From the NCBI RefSeq assembly GCF_003386795.1, contig NZ_QTUC01000001.1, positions 1,178,001-1,242,000 of the forward strand: a stretch of DNA of 64,000 bases. Direction: 5' to 3'. The DNA comes from Thermasporomyces composti (GTDB lineage: Bacteria > Actinomycetota > Actinomycetes > Propionibacteriales > Actinopolymorphaceae). The notes under the pieces are model-generated. The model was not told where the DNA came from, ran no database searches, and was given only the letters and a program-made list of their open reading frames with translations. This document shows, piece after piece, positions 9,015-17,235 of the stretch. A program made the translations under genes and the position numbers. Within the stretch, counting starts at the first letter, position 1. Each line of letters opens with the position of its first letter.

Positions 9015-10417
9015 GTCTCCCCTCCCGCCGTCGTCGCGCCATCTGGCCGCGCATCGGCACGAGGCAACGACACGACGAACCGACCGCCTCTTCCTGGCCG
9101 GTCGGCGCACCACACCGCCCCACCGTGCGCCGCCACGGTCTCCGACACCAGCGCCAGGCCGAGTCCGGTGCCCGAGGACGAACCACGTGCGGTCCGGCCG
9201 GTCGCGAAGCGGTCGAAGATGCGCTCCCGCTCCGAGATCGGTACACCCGGCCCGTCGTCATCGACGAGCACGAGCGCGCGATCCCGCTCGCCCACGATGG
9301 TCACCGCCGCCAGGCCGCCGCCGTGGCGCTCGGCGTTGTCGATGAGGTTGGCGAAGACGCGTTCGAGCCGCAGCTTGTCGCCAGTCACCTGGACGTCACG
9401 CGCGCCGGACAGCACCGCGGTGGTCTGACCAGATCGAGCGAGCGTGTGCTCGAGCAGCTCCCACAGCGACATCGGCTCCGCCGCCTCCGGAGCCAGGCCC
9501 GCCCCGACGCGCGCCAGCTCGAGGAGGTTGTCGAGCAGCCGGCGGAACCGATCCAGCTCCTCGATCACCAGGTCCAACGCTCGTTGCGACCTCGGTGACA
9601 GCTCGTCCCGTCGCTTGTCGAGGACCTCGACGCTCGCGACCAGCGTCGTCAGCGGCGACCGCAGCTCGTGGCTCACGTCGGCCGCGAGTCGCGCGTCGCG
9701 CTCGATCCGCTGGTGCAGCGTGTCCACCATGCTGTTGAACGAGCCGACGATCGTGGCGAGCTCTGGATCGCGCGTGGGTGGGAGCCGGGTGTCCAATCGG
9801 CCACCAGCGATCTGGGCCGCCGCCCCCGCCACGTCGTTGAGCGGTCGCACCACCGATCGGCTGGCGTAGACGCCCAGTCCCGCGCCGGCCAGCGCGGCCA
9901 CGAGCGCCCCACCGGTGAGGACGACGCCCAGGGTCCGCAGGTTCTCCTGGAGCTCCCGTAGCGGCGCCACCTCGTAGTAGGACGCCTGCACCGACGGCAG
10001 CGGCACCCCGATGACGATCGCCGGCACGCCGTCGATCCGGGTGCGGATGGACGCGGGTCTGCCGTCGGCCACCACGTCGCGAAGCGAGCGCGGAATCGAC
10101 GAACGACCGACGTCGAGCGAGGACGAGAACCACCGGTCGCGCCAGTGAACGACCAGTGCCGAGCCCGACGTCGGCGCCATGGCGGTGAGGATGGCCGGCA
10201 CGTCCGCGCCGGCGCTCTCGAGCCGGCCGCGAACGTAGTTGGCGTCGAGGTACGCCTGCCGCAGCACCGCCCGCTCCCGCTGGCTGAGGAGGTAGCTTTG
10301 CGCCAGCGCGTACGTGGTGACGGCGAAGATGGCCGACACCAAGAGCGCTCCGACCCCGAAGGCGACCGTGACCCGCCCTCGGAGCCCCGCCGGTCGGAGC
10401 CTCGGGAGACGTCTCAC
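9011..10417 (-). CDS. Sensor histidine kinase (MtrB/AfsQ2-like)
   Basis: A 468-residue membrane kinase. TM1 is at about residues 17-39 and an extracellular sensor lies at about 40-165. TM2 is at about 168-190, then HAMP. The phospho-acceptor box D-V-S-H-E-L-R-S-P has its His near 250. The ATPase domain has L-I-D-N-A-E-R-H-G (N box), D-D-D-G-P-G-V (G1) and G-T-G-L-G-L-A-L (G2), so it should be active. It starts at GTG 10417 inside the regulator stop (GTGA), and its own stop overlaps the GerMN gene. The signal is probably at the cell envelope, judging from the lipoprotein partner. Exact orthology to MtrB or AfsQ2 is undecided. Confidence 0.92.
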   Translation of the reverse strand: MRRLPRLRPAGLRGRVTVAFGVGALLVSAIFAVTTYALAQSYLLSQRERAVLRQAYLDANYVRGRLESAGADVPAILTAMAPTSGSALVVHWRDRWFSSSLDVGRSSIPRSLRDVVADGRPASIRTRIDGVPAIVIGVPLPSVQASYYEVAPLRELQENLRTLGVVLTGGALVAALAGAGLGVYASRSVVRPLNDVAGAAAQIAGGRLDTRLPPTRDPELATIVGSFNSMVDTLHQRIERDARLAADVSHELRSPLTTLVASVEVLDKRRDELSPRSQRALDLVIEELDRFRRLLDNLLELARVGAGLAPEAAEPMSLWELLEHTLARSGQTTAVLSGARDVQVTGDKLRLERVFANLIDNAERHGGGLAAVTIVGERDRALVLVDDDGPGVPISERERIFDRFATGRTARGSSSGTGLGLALVSETVAAHGGAVWCADRPGRGGRFVVSLPRADARPDGATTAGGET

Positions 10418-11112
10418 TGCGGATCCAGGCGGTAGCCGAGTCCTCGGACGGTCACGATGAGCCGAGGCGCTCCCGGATCCTGCTCGATCTTGGTTCGCAG
10501 GCGGCGAATGTGCACATCGACGATGCGCTCGTCACCGAAGAATCCGTGCTCCCAGACCGACTCCAGCAGCGCCCGCCGGCTCTGGACTCGGCCTGGCGGA
10601 TTGGCCAGCTCGCTCAGCAGGCGGAACTCGGTGAGCGTGAGGTGGACGTCCTGCCCGTCGCGCAGCAGCGTTCCCCTGGACGGTGACAGCACCAGCTGCC
10701 GCGTCGAGTCGAGCACGATGTCAGGCGGCACCTCCGGGTCTCCAGGAGTGCGGGCCCGACGTCGAAGCGCGCGGAGGCGTGCCGTGACCTCCTTGATTTG
10801 GAACGGCTTGGTGACGTAGTCGTCGGCCCCGGCCTCCAATCCCGCGACGATGTCATGGGTGTCCGCGCGGGCGCTAATGATGATGATCGGAATGTCGCTG
10901 ACTTTGCGGATGTCGCGAATACAGGTGAACCCGTCCACCTCGCCGAGCATGAGATCGACGATCATCATGTCGACTGGCTTGGTGCGAAACTGACGCAGCG
11001 CCGCTTCGCCCGAGGTTGCCTCGCTGACCTGGTATCCCTCGTCCTCCAGGGCCAGTCGGAGCACGGACCTGATCCGATCGTCGTCCTCGACCACGAGTAG
11101 ACGTGTCGCCAT
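10414..11112 (-). CDS. OmpR/PhoB family response regulator (MtrA/AfsQ1-like)
   Basis: A 232-residue two-domain regulator. The receiver domain has acidic residues V-V-E-D-D-D, phospho-acceptor Asp in M-I-V-D-L-M near residue 53, and K-P-F. The C-terminal winged helix has L-T-L-T-E-F-R-L-L and V-D-V-H-I-R-R-L-R. It is the first gene of a three-gene operon (regulator, kinase, GerMN lipoprotein) joined by 4-base overlaps. A tandem 13-bp repeat 53 bases upstream of the ATG may be its own binding site. Confidence 0.93.
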   Translation of the reverse strand: MATRLLVVEDDDRIRSVLRLALEDEGYQVSEATSGEAALRQFRTKPVDMMIVDLMLGEVDGFTCIRDIRKVSDIPIIIISARADTHDIVAGLEAGADDYVTKPFQIKEVTARLRALRRRARTPGDPEVPPDIVLDSTRQLVLSPSRGTLLRDGQDVHLTLTEFRLLSELANPPGRVQSRRALLESVWEHGFFGDERIVDVHIRRLRTKIEQDPGAPRLIVTVRGLGYRLDPQ

Positions 11113-11164
11113 GCGCCCAATGCTGCCAAAGTGAGCTTCCTCATCCCGGGGCGGCGTCGGACGG

Positions 11165-11190
11165 GACGTTGTCCTGAGACGTTGTCATGA
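11165..11190. repeat. Two tandem 13-bp repeats upstream of the response regulator
   Basis: GACGTTGTCCTGA is followed at once by GACGTTGTCATGA (12 of 13 identical). The pair lies in the shared intergenic region of the regulator operon and the STAS gene. OmpR-type regulators bind tandem half-sites, so this is a candidate autoregulatory site, although the 13-bp period is longer than the usual 10-11. Confidence 0.5.
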
Positions 11191-11283
11191 GATCGCAAAG
11201 TCTTCGTCGGCTCAACCTCAATGTGAAGATCGCACGATAGACCCGAATAGTTGTCCGTTTTTTGCCTTTTGGAGGCGGCGGCG

Positions 11284-11613
11284 ATGCGCACCCCCGCACA
11301 CGTCCTGCTGCATGACGAGGCCGTCGTGACGCTCACCGAGGCCGACGTGGCGGAGGGCACGGCGGAGCTGCGGTGGCAGCTGCGCGACCTGGTGCTCTCC
11401 GGCGTCCGCCGCATCGTCGTCGATGTCGCCGCCATCGATCGGCTCCCTTCCACCACCCTCGCCGCACTGCTCAGCGCCCACCGCGCCTGCCGCGCCCGCG
11501 GGGGCGGGGTACGGATCCGCAATCCCAACCGCGCGACGCTTGACCTGCTCCGTCACACCGGTCTGCACCGAGTCTTCGCCGTGGAGCCCGCGCCCGCGGC
11601 CACGGATCGCTGA
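11284..11613 (+). CDS. STAS-domain protein (anti-sigma factor antagonist type)
   Basis: A 109-residue single STAS domain. Strand V-R-R-I-V-V-D-V-A-A-I-D is followed by the helix L-P-S-T-T-L-A-A-L, where family members carry the phosphorylatable Ser/Thr (here S-T-T). Stand-alone STAS proteins bind anti-sigma kinases, or act in stressosome-like complexes. ATG 11284 has GGAGG eight bases upstream; the leader is unusually T-rich (TTTTTTGCCTTTTGG), standing out from its surroundings. No anti-sigma kinase lies beside it. Confidence 0.8.
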   Translation: MRTPAHVLLHDEAVVTLTEADVAEGTAELRWQLRDLVLSGVRRIVVDVAAIDRLPSTTLAALLSAHRACRARGGGVRIRNPNRATLDLLRHTGLHRVFAVEPAPAATDR

Positions 11614-11718
11614 CCAGGCCTACGACACGCGCCGCCCAGTGCGTGCGGCACCATGGTCGGCGGTGCGCACCCGCCACGCGGACCGGCGGGTCGCGAGGTC
11701 GCCGCGGAAGGAGCTGGG

Positions 11719-12357
11719 ATGCGTCTCGACGACCTGGTGCGACGGGCGGAGTCCTTGGCGTCCGCGGGTGGACGGCGCGTCCTGGGCATCGTGGGTCCCC
11801 CGGGCGCCGGGAAGTCCACTCTGGCGACGATCCTCGTCGAGCGGCTCGGCGACCGCGCCCGCTACGTGCCCATGGATGGCTTCCACCTGGCCAACGTCGA
11901 GCTCGTGCGGTTGGGTCGCCGCCAGCGCAAGGGAGCACCCGACACCTTCGACGGCGCGGGCTACGTCGCGCTCCTCCGCCGCCTACGCGACCCCGCCGAG
12001 GAGACGGTCTACGCCCCCACGTTCCGACGGGACCTGGAAGAGCCGATCGCCGGTGCGATTCCCGTCCCTCGCGAGGTGCCGCTCGTCGTCACCGAGGGCA
12101 ACTATCTCCTCCTCGACACGCCGCCGTGGTCGGAGATCCGCCACCTCCTCGACGACGCCTGGTACCTCGACCCGCCGGAGCCGGAGCGTCTCGACCGGCT
12201 GATCCGACGACACCAGCGCTACGGCAAGTCGCCGGAGGAGGCACGTGCCTGGGCGCTCGGCAGTGACCAGGCGAACGCCGAGCTGGTCGCGACGTCTCGG
12301 GGACGCGCGGACCTTGTCCTCCACGGTTTCGACGCGGTCGACGCCGTGACCCACTGA
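11719..12357 (+). CDS. Nucleoside/nucleotide kinase family protein (uridine/pantothenate kinase-like)
   Basis: A 212-residue P-loop kinase. Walker A is G-P-P-G-A-G-K-S-T near residue 27, followed by M-D-G-F-H-L, typical of the PRK/uridine kinase/CoaA group, then Y-A-P-T-F-R-R-D and E-G-N-Y-L-L-L. The lid helix has R-L-I-R-R-H. AAGGAG lies 5 bases before ATG 11719. The fold and phosphoryl transfer from ATP are clear; the substrate (a nucleoside, sugar or pantothenate) is not. Confidence 0.85.
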   Translation: MRLDDLVRRAESLASAGGRRVLGIVGPPGAGKSTLATILVERLGDRARYVPMDGFHLANVELVRLGRRQRKGAPDTFDGAGYVALLRRLRDPAEETVYAPTFRRDLEEPIAGAIPVPREVPLVVTEGNYLLLDTPPWSEIRHLLDDAWYLDPPEPERLDRLIRRHQRYGKSPEEARAWALGSDQANAELVATSRGRADLVLHGFDAVDAVTH

Positions 12358-12420
12358 GGTTGGCGGAGTCTCTCGGCCGGCACCGTGTTCCCTCGGCACA
12401 ACACGAGCTGTTCCCGACGC

Positions 12421-13143
12421 TCACGTCGCTCCACCCGGCCCCTCGTGGCCGCCGGCACGCTCGTCGTAGCGAGCCAGTACGAGGTCCACGAGCTCCGGGC
12501 GCGCCGCGAGCGGAGACGTGACCCCGTCGGCGCCGACCCCCTGGAGCGCGCGGTAGAACCATCCGTCCGCCAACAGGTACGCCGCCACGAGGACGCGACG
12601 CGCGCCGTCGGCTCGCATCGCGGTGACCGCCTGAGGCACACTCGGCTGCGCCGCGGTCACGTACGCGGCTCGCACCGGTCCCGGCACCAGGCCGTCCAGG
12701 TAGCCCGCCACGGTCTCCACGTCTCGCTGGGCTCGCGGGTCGCGCGACCCGGCGGCGGCCACCACGACCCCGTCCGTCGGCTCGAGGGAGGCCACCTCCC
12801 GCAGTCCGTCCACCAGGAGCGCGGCGAGCGCAGAGTCCGGGCCCAGCGGCCGGCTCACGAGGACCTGAGCGTTGGCGGCCACGGCGGTGGGAATGTCGGT
12901 GTGGACGTGGTAACCGGCGGCCAGCAGCAACGGCACCGCCACCGTGGGCCGGTCGGTCGACGTGACGACCTCCTCGAGGCGAGGTTCTTGGACGTCGAGA
13001 TAGGCCACGTCGACCTCGAGGCCGGGGCGTCGGGCCCGCACCCGTTCGACGAGGTGCCGCACCTGACGCTGGCCGGTGCGGTTGCGAGTGCCGTGCGCCA
13101 CGGCGAGCAACCGCGGCGTCGTCGGCGGTTCTCCCGTGGTCAC
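12421..13143 (-). CDS. CbiX/SirB-type sirohydrochlorin chelatase family protein
   Basis: A 240-residue protein made of two related class-II chelatase halves. The first has L-L-A-V-A-H-G-T-R-N, whose His is the metal ligand, and then P-L-L-L-A-A-G-Y-H-V-H-T-D. The second repeats the pattern at V-V-V-A-A-A-G-S-R-D and A-Y-L-L-A-D-G-W-F. The family inserts Fe2+ or Co2+ into sirohydrochlorin for siroheme or cobalamin. Starts at GTG 13143. No other tetrapyrrole gene is nearby, so the pathway is inferred from family only. Divergent from the SSI-like gene, with 14 bases between starts. Confidence 0.85.
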   Translation of the reverse strand: MTTGEPPTTPRLLAVAHGTRNRTGQRQVRHLVERVRARRPGLEVDVAYLDVQEPRLEEVVTSTDRPTVAVPLLLAAGYHVHTDIPTAVAANAQVLVSRPLGPDSALAALLVDGLREVASLEPTDGVVVAAAGSRDPRAQRDVETVAGYLDGLVPGPVRAAYVTAAQPSVPQAVTAMRADGARRVLVAAYLLADGWFYRALQGVGADGVTSPLAARPELVDLVLARYDERAGGHEGPGGAT

Positions 13144-13157
13144 GTTTCAATGGTCGC

Positions 13158-13484
13158 ATGACGACGGCTAGCACCCACCTCACCGTCACCGTGTGGGAGC
13201 GCCCCGGCGCGCCACCGCGGGTGTGGACGCTCACCGCCGACCCGCCGGGCGGTACGCACCCCGATCCGGAGGCGGCGATCCGCGCGATCGAGGAGGCGCA
13301 ACGGCCGTTCGACCCGGTGCCCCGTGGCGCCCTGTGCGCCCAGGTCTACGGCGGCCCGCAGCGCGCCGTCATCGAAGGCCATTGGCGAGGTCGGCCGGTC
13401 TCCGCCCGGTACGACAAGCGCAACGCCTGCGAGATCGCTCGCTGGAAAGCGCTCAGCGCCGTCCTCGACGCCTCCGACGCCTAG
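13158..13484 (+). CDS. SSI-like serine protease inhibitor domain protein without signal peptide
   Basis: A 108-residue protein matching the Streptomyces subtilisin inhibitor fold: G-G-T-H-P-D-P-E-A-A, then F-D-P-V-P-R-G-A-L-C, Y-G-G-P-Q and N-A-C-E-I-A-R-W. Secreted SSI proteins have a signal peptide and four Cys in two disulfides. This one has no signal peptide and only two Cys, those flanking the reactive loop, which reads C-A-Q-V-Y, so Gln sits at the expected P1 position. No Met or GTG further upstream opens a hydrophobic leader. It may be cytosolic, or act in a role other than protease inhibition. Translation is perhaps leaderless; no ribosome site is visible. Confidence 0.75.
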   Translation: MTTASTHLTVTVWERPGAPPRVWTLTADPPGGTHPDPEAAIRAIEEAQRPFDPVPRGALCAQVYGGPQRAVIEGHWRGRPVSARYDKRNACEIARWKALSAVLDASDA

Positions 13485-13520
13485 GTCGTGCCGGACCGAT
13501 CCCACGGACGCCTGGTGGCG

Positions 13521-13555
13521 GACGGACCAGGAGACCGCGAGGTCTCCGGTCCGTC
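13521..13555. terminator. Hairpin with GCGA tetraloop between convergent genes
   Basis: An 8-bp outer stem (13521-13528/13548-13555) and a 6-bp inner stem (13531-13536/13541-13546) are capped by a GCGA (GNRA) loop. It sits between the convergent SSI-like and aldo/keto reductase genes. No U-tract. Confidence 0.6.
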
Positions 13556-13638
13556 GCACCCGCCTCCCTCGCCACGCTCGGCACCGCCCTCAGGTCGACA
13601 CCGCCGAACCGAGCCGAGCGGACGGGGAGAGCCCACGG

Positions 13639-14550
13639 TCAGAAGGGTGGGGCGCCCGGAGGACGGACCTTCTCGAGGGCGGCCAGGTCGTCGTCGTCCA
13701 AGGCGATCTGCCCGGCGGCCACGTTCTCCTCGAGGTGGGCGACCGAGCTCGTACCGGGGATGAGCAACATGCGGTCATAGTGGGCCAGCAGCCACGCCAA
13801 GGCGATCTGGGAAGCCGAGGCGTCGTGCTTGGCAGCCACCGACGCGATCACCGGCTCCTGCGCGAGGGCCCGCGGGCCGCCGGTGAACGCCGAGCCGAGC
13901 GGGTAGTACGGGACGTAGGCGATGCCGTGCTCGCGACAGAGGTCGAGGACCGGCTCGTCCGCTCGGTTCCCGACGCCGTACGGGTTCTGCACCGCGGCGA
14001 TCGGGGTGATCTGCAGAGCCGTCGTGAGGTCGTCGACCGAGGCCGCGGACAGGCCGATGAGGCCGACCTTGCCCTGGTCACGGAGCTCGGTCAGGGTGCC
14101 GAGCTGCTCGGCGAGCGGGACAGGGTCCGGCCCGCCACCCCCGACCCCCAACCGCATGTACACCAGGTCGATCCGTTCGAGCTGCAGCGTGCGCAGGTCC
14201 TGCTCGAGAGTCACCCGGAGCTGCTCTGGGCGGGAGGCGCGGACCCAAGCACCCGTCTCATCGCGGGTACCGCCGACCTTCGTCGCGATGAAGAGGTCCT
14301 CCGGGTAGGGGTGCAGCACCTCGGCGATGAGCTCGTTGACGACGTCGGGGCCGTAGACCTGCGCCGTGTCGATGTGGTTGACCCCGAGCTCGACGGCGCG
14401 CCGGAGGACGGTCCGGGCCGTGTCGGGGTCCTTCGGCGGTCCGAACACCCCGGGGCCGGCGAGCTGCATCGCACCGAACCCGATGCGTCGCACGGTCTTG
14501 TCGCCAAGGGAAACGGTTCTGTCACCGGGGAAGGCAGTCTGCTGAGTCAC
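13639..14550 (-). CDS. Aldo/keto reductase
   Basis: A 303-residue (alpha/beta)8 NADPH-dependent oxidoreductase. Catalytic residues are visible as D-T-A-Q-V-Y-G (Asp, Tyr) and A-T-K-V-G-G (Lys). The usual His (H-x-P/W) is replaced, as the segment reads D-L-V-Y-M-R-L. The family reduces aldehydes and ketones; the Met in place of His suggests altered substrate choice. GTG 14550 is the start. It is divergent from an XRE regulator that starts 103 bases away and is the obvious candidate controller. Confidence 0.88.
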   Translation of the reverse strand: MTQQTAFPGDRTVSLGDKTVRRIGFGAMQLAGPGVFGPPKDPDTARTVLRRAVELGVNHIDTAQVYGPDVVNELIAEVLHPYPEDLFIATKVGGTRDETGAWVRASRPEQLRVTLEQDLRTLQLERIDLVYMRLGVGGGGPDPVPLAEQLGTLTELRDQGKVGLIGLSAASVDDLTTALQITPIAAVQNPYGVGNRADEPVLDLCREHGIAYVPYYPLGSAFTGGPRALAQEPVIASVAAKHDASASQIALAWLLAHYDRMLLIPGTSSVAHLEENVAAGQIALDDDDLAALEKVRPPGAPPF

Positions 14551-14652
14551 GGCTCGACTGTCCGGCCCGCCCGCCGCCCTCAACCAGAGGTGGAAGGACC
14601 CTGGGACGCACAGACCCACCCTCCTCGGCTCACCGGCGCCTACTGTGGAAGC

Positions 14653-15522
14653 GTGAGCAAGAACGGCGAGCTGCGCGAGTTCCTGCGTACCCGGAGGGCA
14701 CGGCTCCGGCCCGAGGACGTGGGCGTCCAGACCACCGGCCGGCGCCGCGTCCCGGGACTGCGGCGCGAGGAGGTCGCGATGCTGGCGGGCGTCAGCCTGG
14801 ACTACTACACGCGTCTTGAGCAGGGTCGCCGGAACCTGCAGCCGTCCGACCAGGTACTCGACGCGATCGCACGCGCGTTGCGGCTCACCGAGATCGAGCG
14901 GCTGTACCTGCACAACCTCGTCCGCTCGACCGTCGCCGGGTCCGAGTCGACCGAACCCCGGCTTTGGCCCCTTGACGCGGGCACCCGGCTGATGGTCGAC
15001 AACCTCGGCATTCCCGCGATCGTCGTCGACGTGCGCGGCGACGTCCACGCGATGAACCGCCTGGGACGCGCGCTCCTGCCCGGTCTCGAACCGGGGACGA
15101 GTCACCCACGATGGGTGTTCCTGAATCCCGCGACGCGCGACCTCCTGGTCGACTGGGAGATGGTCGCGCGCCTGACCGTCGGCGTCCTACGCGAGGCCGC
15201 GGCCCGGTACCCACGCGACACCCGGCTGCACACGCTGATCGGCGAGCTGTCCGTCGCCAGTCCGGAGTTCCGCACCTGGTGGGCCGAGCACGAGGTCGAC
15301 ACCCGGTGCCGGGGTCCCAAACGGTTCCGTCACCCCGTCGTCGGCGACCTCACTCTGCACGTCGAGGCGCTGCAGCTCCAGGACGGGGAGCGCTGGCTCT
15401 ACGCCTACGCAGCGGAACCCGGATCCTCTTCCGACGAGGCTCTGCGGCTCCTCGGCACGTGGGCCGCGACCGAGGACGCGGCTCCGACGCAGCGTCCCAC
15501 CCCTCGGACGGCCTTACCGTGA
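14653..15522 (+). CDS. XRE-type regulator with MmyB-like ligand-binding domain
   Basis: A 289-residue protein. The N-terminal HTH (about residues 10-75) contains V-P-G-L-R-R-E-E-V-A-M-L-A-G-V-S and Y-Y-T-R-L-E-Q-G-R, the hallmark of actinobacterial MmyB-like regulators. The C-terminal domain (about 110-270) is the PAS-like MmyB domain that binds fatty-acid-type ligands in studied members. It starts at GTG 14653 after a weak GGAA. Divergent from the aldo/keto reductase, which it probably controls through the 102-base shared region. Confidence 0.88.
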   Translation: MSKNGELREFLRTRRARLRPEDVGVQTTGRRRVPGLRREEVAMLAGVSLDYYTRLEQGRRNLQPSDQVLDAIARALRLTEIERLYLHNLVRSTVAGSESTEPRLWPLDAGTRLMVDNLGIPAIVVDVRGDVHAMNRLGRALLPGLEPGTSHPRWVFLNPATRDLLVDWEMVARLTVGVLREAAARYPRDTRLHTLIGELSVASPEFRTWWAEHEVDTRCRGPKRFRHPVVGDLTLHVEALQLQDGERWLYAYAAEPGSSSDEALRLLGTWAATEDAAPTQRPTPRTALP

Positions 15523-15541
15523 GACTCCGGCCGGTCGGGTC

Positions 15542-16930
15542 CTAGCCGTCGCTCGACCGGTCAGGTGTGGTCGCGAGGTACTCGAGCAGATCTTGCCGGG
15601 TCAGCACACCGACAGGCTTGCCGTCCTCGAGAACCAGCAGCGCGTCCTCGGTCTCGAGCAACCGAACCGCCGCGGAGACGGGCTCTCCCGCTCCCAGCAT
15701 CGGAAGCGGCGGCGACATGTGCAGCTCGACCCGGTCCGCGAGCCGGGCCCGCCCGGAGAAGAGCGCCTCGAGCAGCGCGCGCTCGTGAACCGCTCCGGCG
15801 ACCTCCGCCGCCATCACCGGAGGCTCCGCTCGTACCACAGGCATCTGCGAGACGGCGTACTCCTTCAGGATCTCGATCGCCTCGGCGATGGTCTCGTTGG
15901 GATGGGTGTGCACCAAGGACGGAATGTCGCCGCTCTTGGTGCGCAACACCTCCCCCACGGTCTGCGGGCCCTCGGTCCGCAGGAATCCGTAGTTGAGCAG
16001 CCACGAGTCGTTGAAGACCTTGGACAGGTACCCGCGGCCACCATCGGGGAGCAACACGACGATCACCGCGTCCGGACCCGCCTCGCGTCCCACGCGCAAC
16101 GCCGCCGCCACGGCCATGCCCGACGACCCGCCGACGAGCAAGGCTTCCTCGCGTGCCAGCCGACGCGTCAGCTCGAACGACTCGTGGTCGGAGATGGCGA
16201 TGATTCGGTCGCAGACCGACCGGTCGAAGGTCGTCGGCCAGAAGTCCTCCCCGACGCCCTCGACGAGGTAGGGACGACCCGTGCCGCCGGAGTACACCGA
16301 GCCCTCCGGGTCGGCGCCGATGACCTGCACGCGCCCACCGGAGACCTCCTTGAGGTAGCGGCCGACCCCGGTGATCGTGCCGCCGGTACCGATACCCGCG
16401 ACGAAGTGAGTGATCCGCCCCTCCGTCTGCTCCCAGATCTCCGGGCCGGTCTGCTCGTAGTGCGACAAGGGGTTATTGACGTTGGAGTACTGGTCGGGCT
16501 TCCAGGCGCCTTCGATCTCCTTCACCAACCGGTCGGAGACCGAGTAGTAGGAGTCCGGGTGGTCGGGAGGAACCGCCGTCGGGCACACGACGACCTCCGC
16601 CCCGTACGCCTTGAGGACATTGCGCTTGTCCTCACTCACCTTGTCGGGACAGACGAACACGCAGCGATACCCCTTGGCCTGTGCGACGATGGCCAGCCCG
16701 ACACCGGTGTTGCCGCTCGTCGGCTCCACGATCGTGCCGCCCGGTCGGAGCAAGCCCTCGCGCTCGGCAGCCTCGACCATCCGGAGCGCAATACGGTCCT
16801 TCACGCTCCCGCCGGGGTTGAAGTACTCCACCTTGGCCAGCAGCAGACCCTCGACACCCTCGGCGCACTTGGACAGCCGGACCAAGGGCGTGTTGCCGAC
16901 CAAAGACAGCAGCGACTCGTGGTAACGCAC
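15542..16930 (-). CDS. cbs: Cystathionine beta-synthase (PLP domain plus CBS pair)
   Basis: A 462-residue pyridoxal-phosphate enzyme that joins serine and homocysteine to cystathionine in reverse transsulfuration. PLP-binding Lys lies in G-G-S-V-K-D-R near residue 44. The substrate loop is E-P-T-S-G-N-T-G and the phosphate loop is G-I-G-T-G-G-T. Residues from about 340 on form a CBS-domain pair (Bateman module), which in homologues senses AdoMet or adenylates. O-acetylserine sulfhydrylases lack this tail, which supports the call. GTG 16930 has a well-placed -10 element and no leader. Confidence 0.92.
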   Translation of the reverse strand: MRYHESLLSLVGNTPLVRLSKCAEGVEGLLLAKVEYFNPGGSVKDRIALRMVEAAEREGLLRPGGTIVEPTSGNTGVGLAIVAQAKGYRCVFVCPDKVSEDKRNVLKAYGAEVVVCPTAVPPDHPDSYYSVSDRLVKEIEGAWKPDQYSNVNNPLSHYEQTGPEIWEQTEGRITHFVAGIGTGGTITGVGRYLKEVSGGRVQVIGADPEGSVYSGGTGRPYLVEGVGEDFWPTTFDRSVCDRIIAISDHESFELTRRLAREEALLVGGSSGMAVAAALRVGREAGPDAVIVVLLPDGGRGYLSKVFNDSWLLNYGFLRTEGPQTVGEVLRTKSGDIPSLVHTHPNETIAEAIEILKEYAVSQMPVVRAEPPVMAAEVAGAVHERALLEALFSGRARLADRVELHMSPPLPMLGAGEPVSAAVRLLETEDALLVLEDGKPVGVLTRQDLLEYLATTPDRSSDG

Positions 16931-16936
16931 GCCTGC

Positions 16937-16942
16937 ACTCTA
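16937..16942 (-). promoter_or_regulatory. -10 element for leaderless cbs transcript
   Basis: TAGAGT on the minus strand lies six bases before GTG 16930, the spacing typical of leaderless actinobacterial transcripts starting at the start codon. It is inside an imperfect palindrome (CACT-NN-AGTG). No clear -35. Confidence 0.4.
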
Positions 16943-17235
16943 GTGCGATGCGGGGCCGCGACCACAGGTGTCGCGATCGCGTCGTTGCGGGCATAACTGT
17001 GCCGCTTCGTGTGCTCACGCCATTGATGTGCTATCTCCCTTTGCGGAGGGCTGAAGACACGGCAATGCCGGACACCGGGCCGTCGGCGGACGCATGCTGA
17101 AATGGCGAGGCAGGGACGGCCGAGCTCCGTTGGTCGCCACGTCATCGTTCGCCGAACAGCGGGAACCGACCGTTCGCGGGTAACCGAGAAGCCACGTCTT
17201 CGACCCGTTCGACAGAGGCGTCAGAAGGAGGTCTC
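16943..17235. other. Intergenic region between divergent cbs and SGNH genes
   Basis: About 290 bases with no ORF that looks coding. It must hold the promoters of both divergent genes. Apart from the cbs -10 box and the AAGGAGGT site of the downstream gene, I see no repeat or strong hairpin. Confidence 0.5.
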
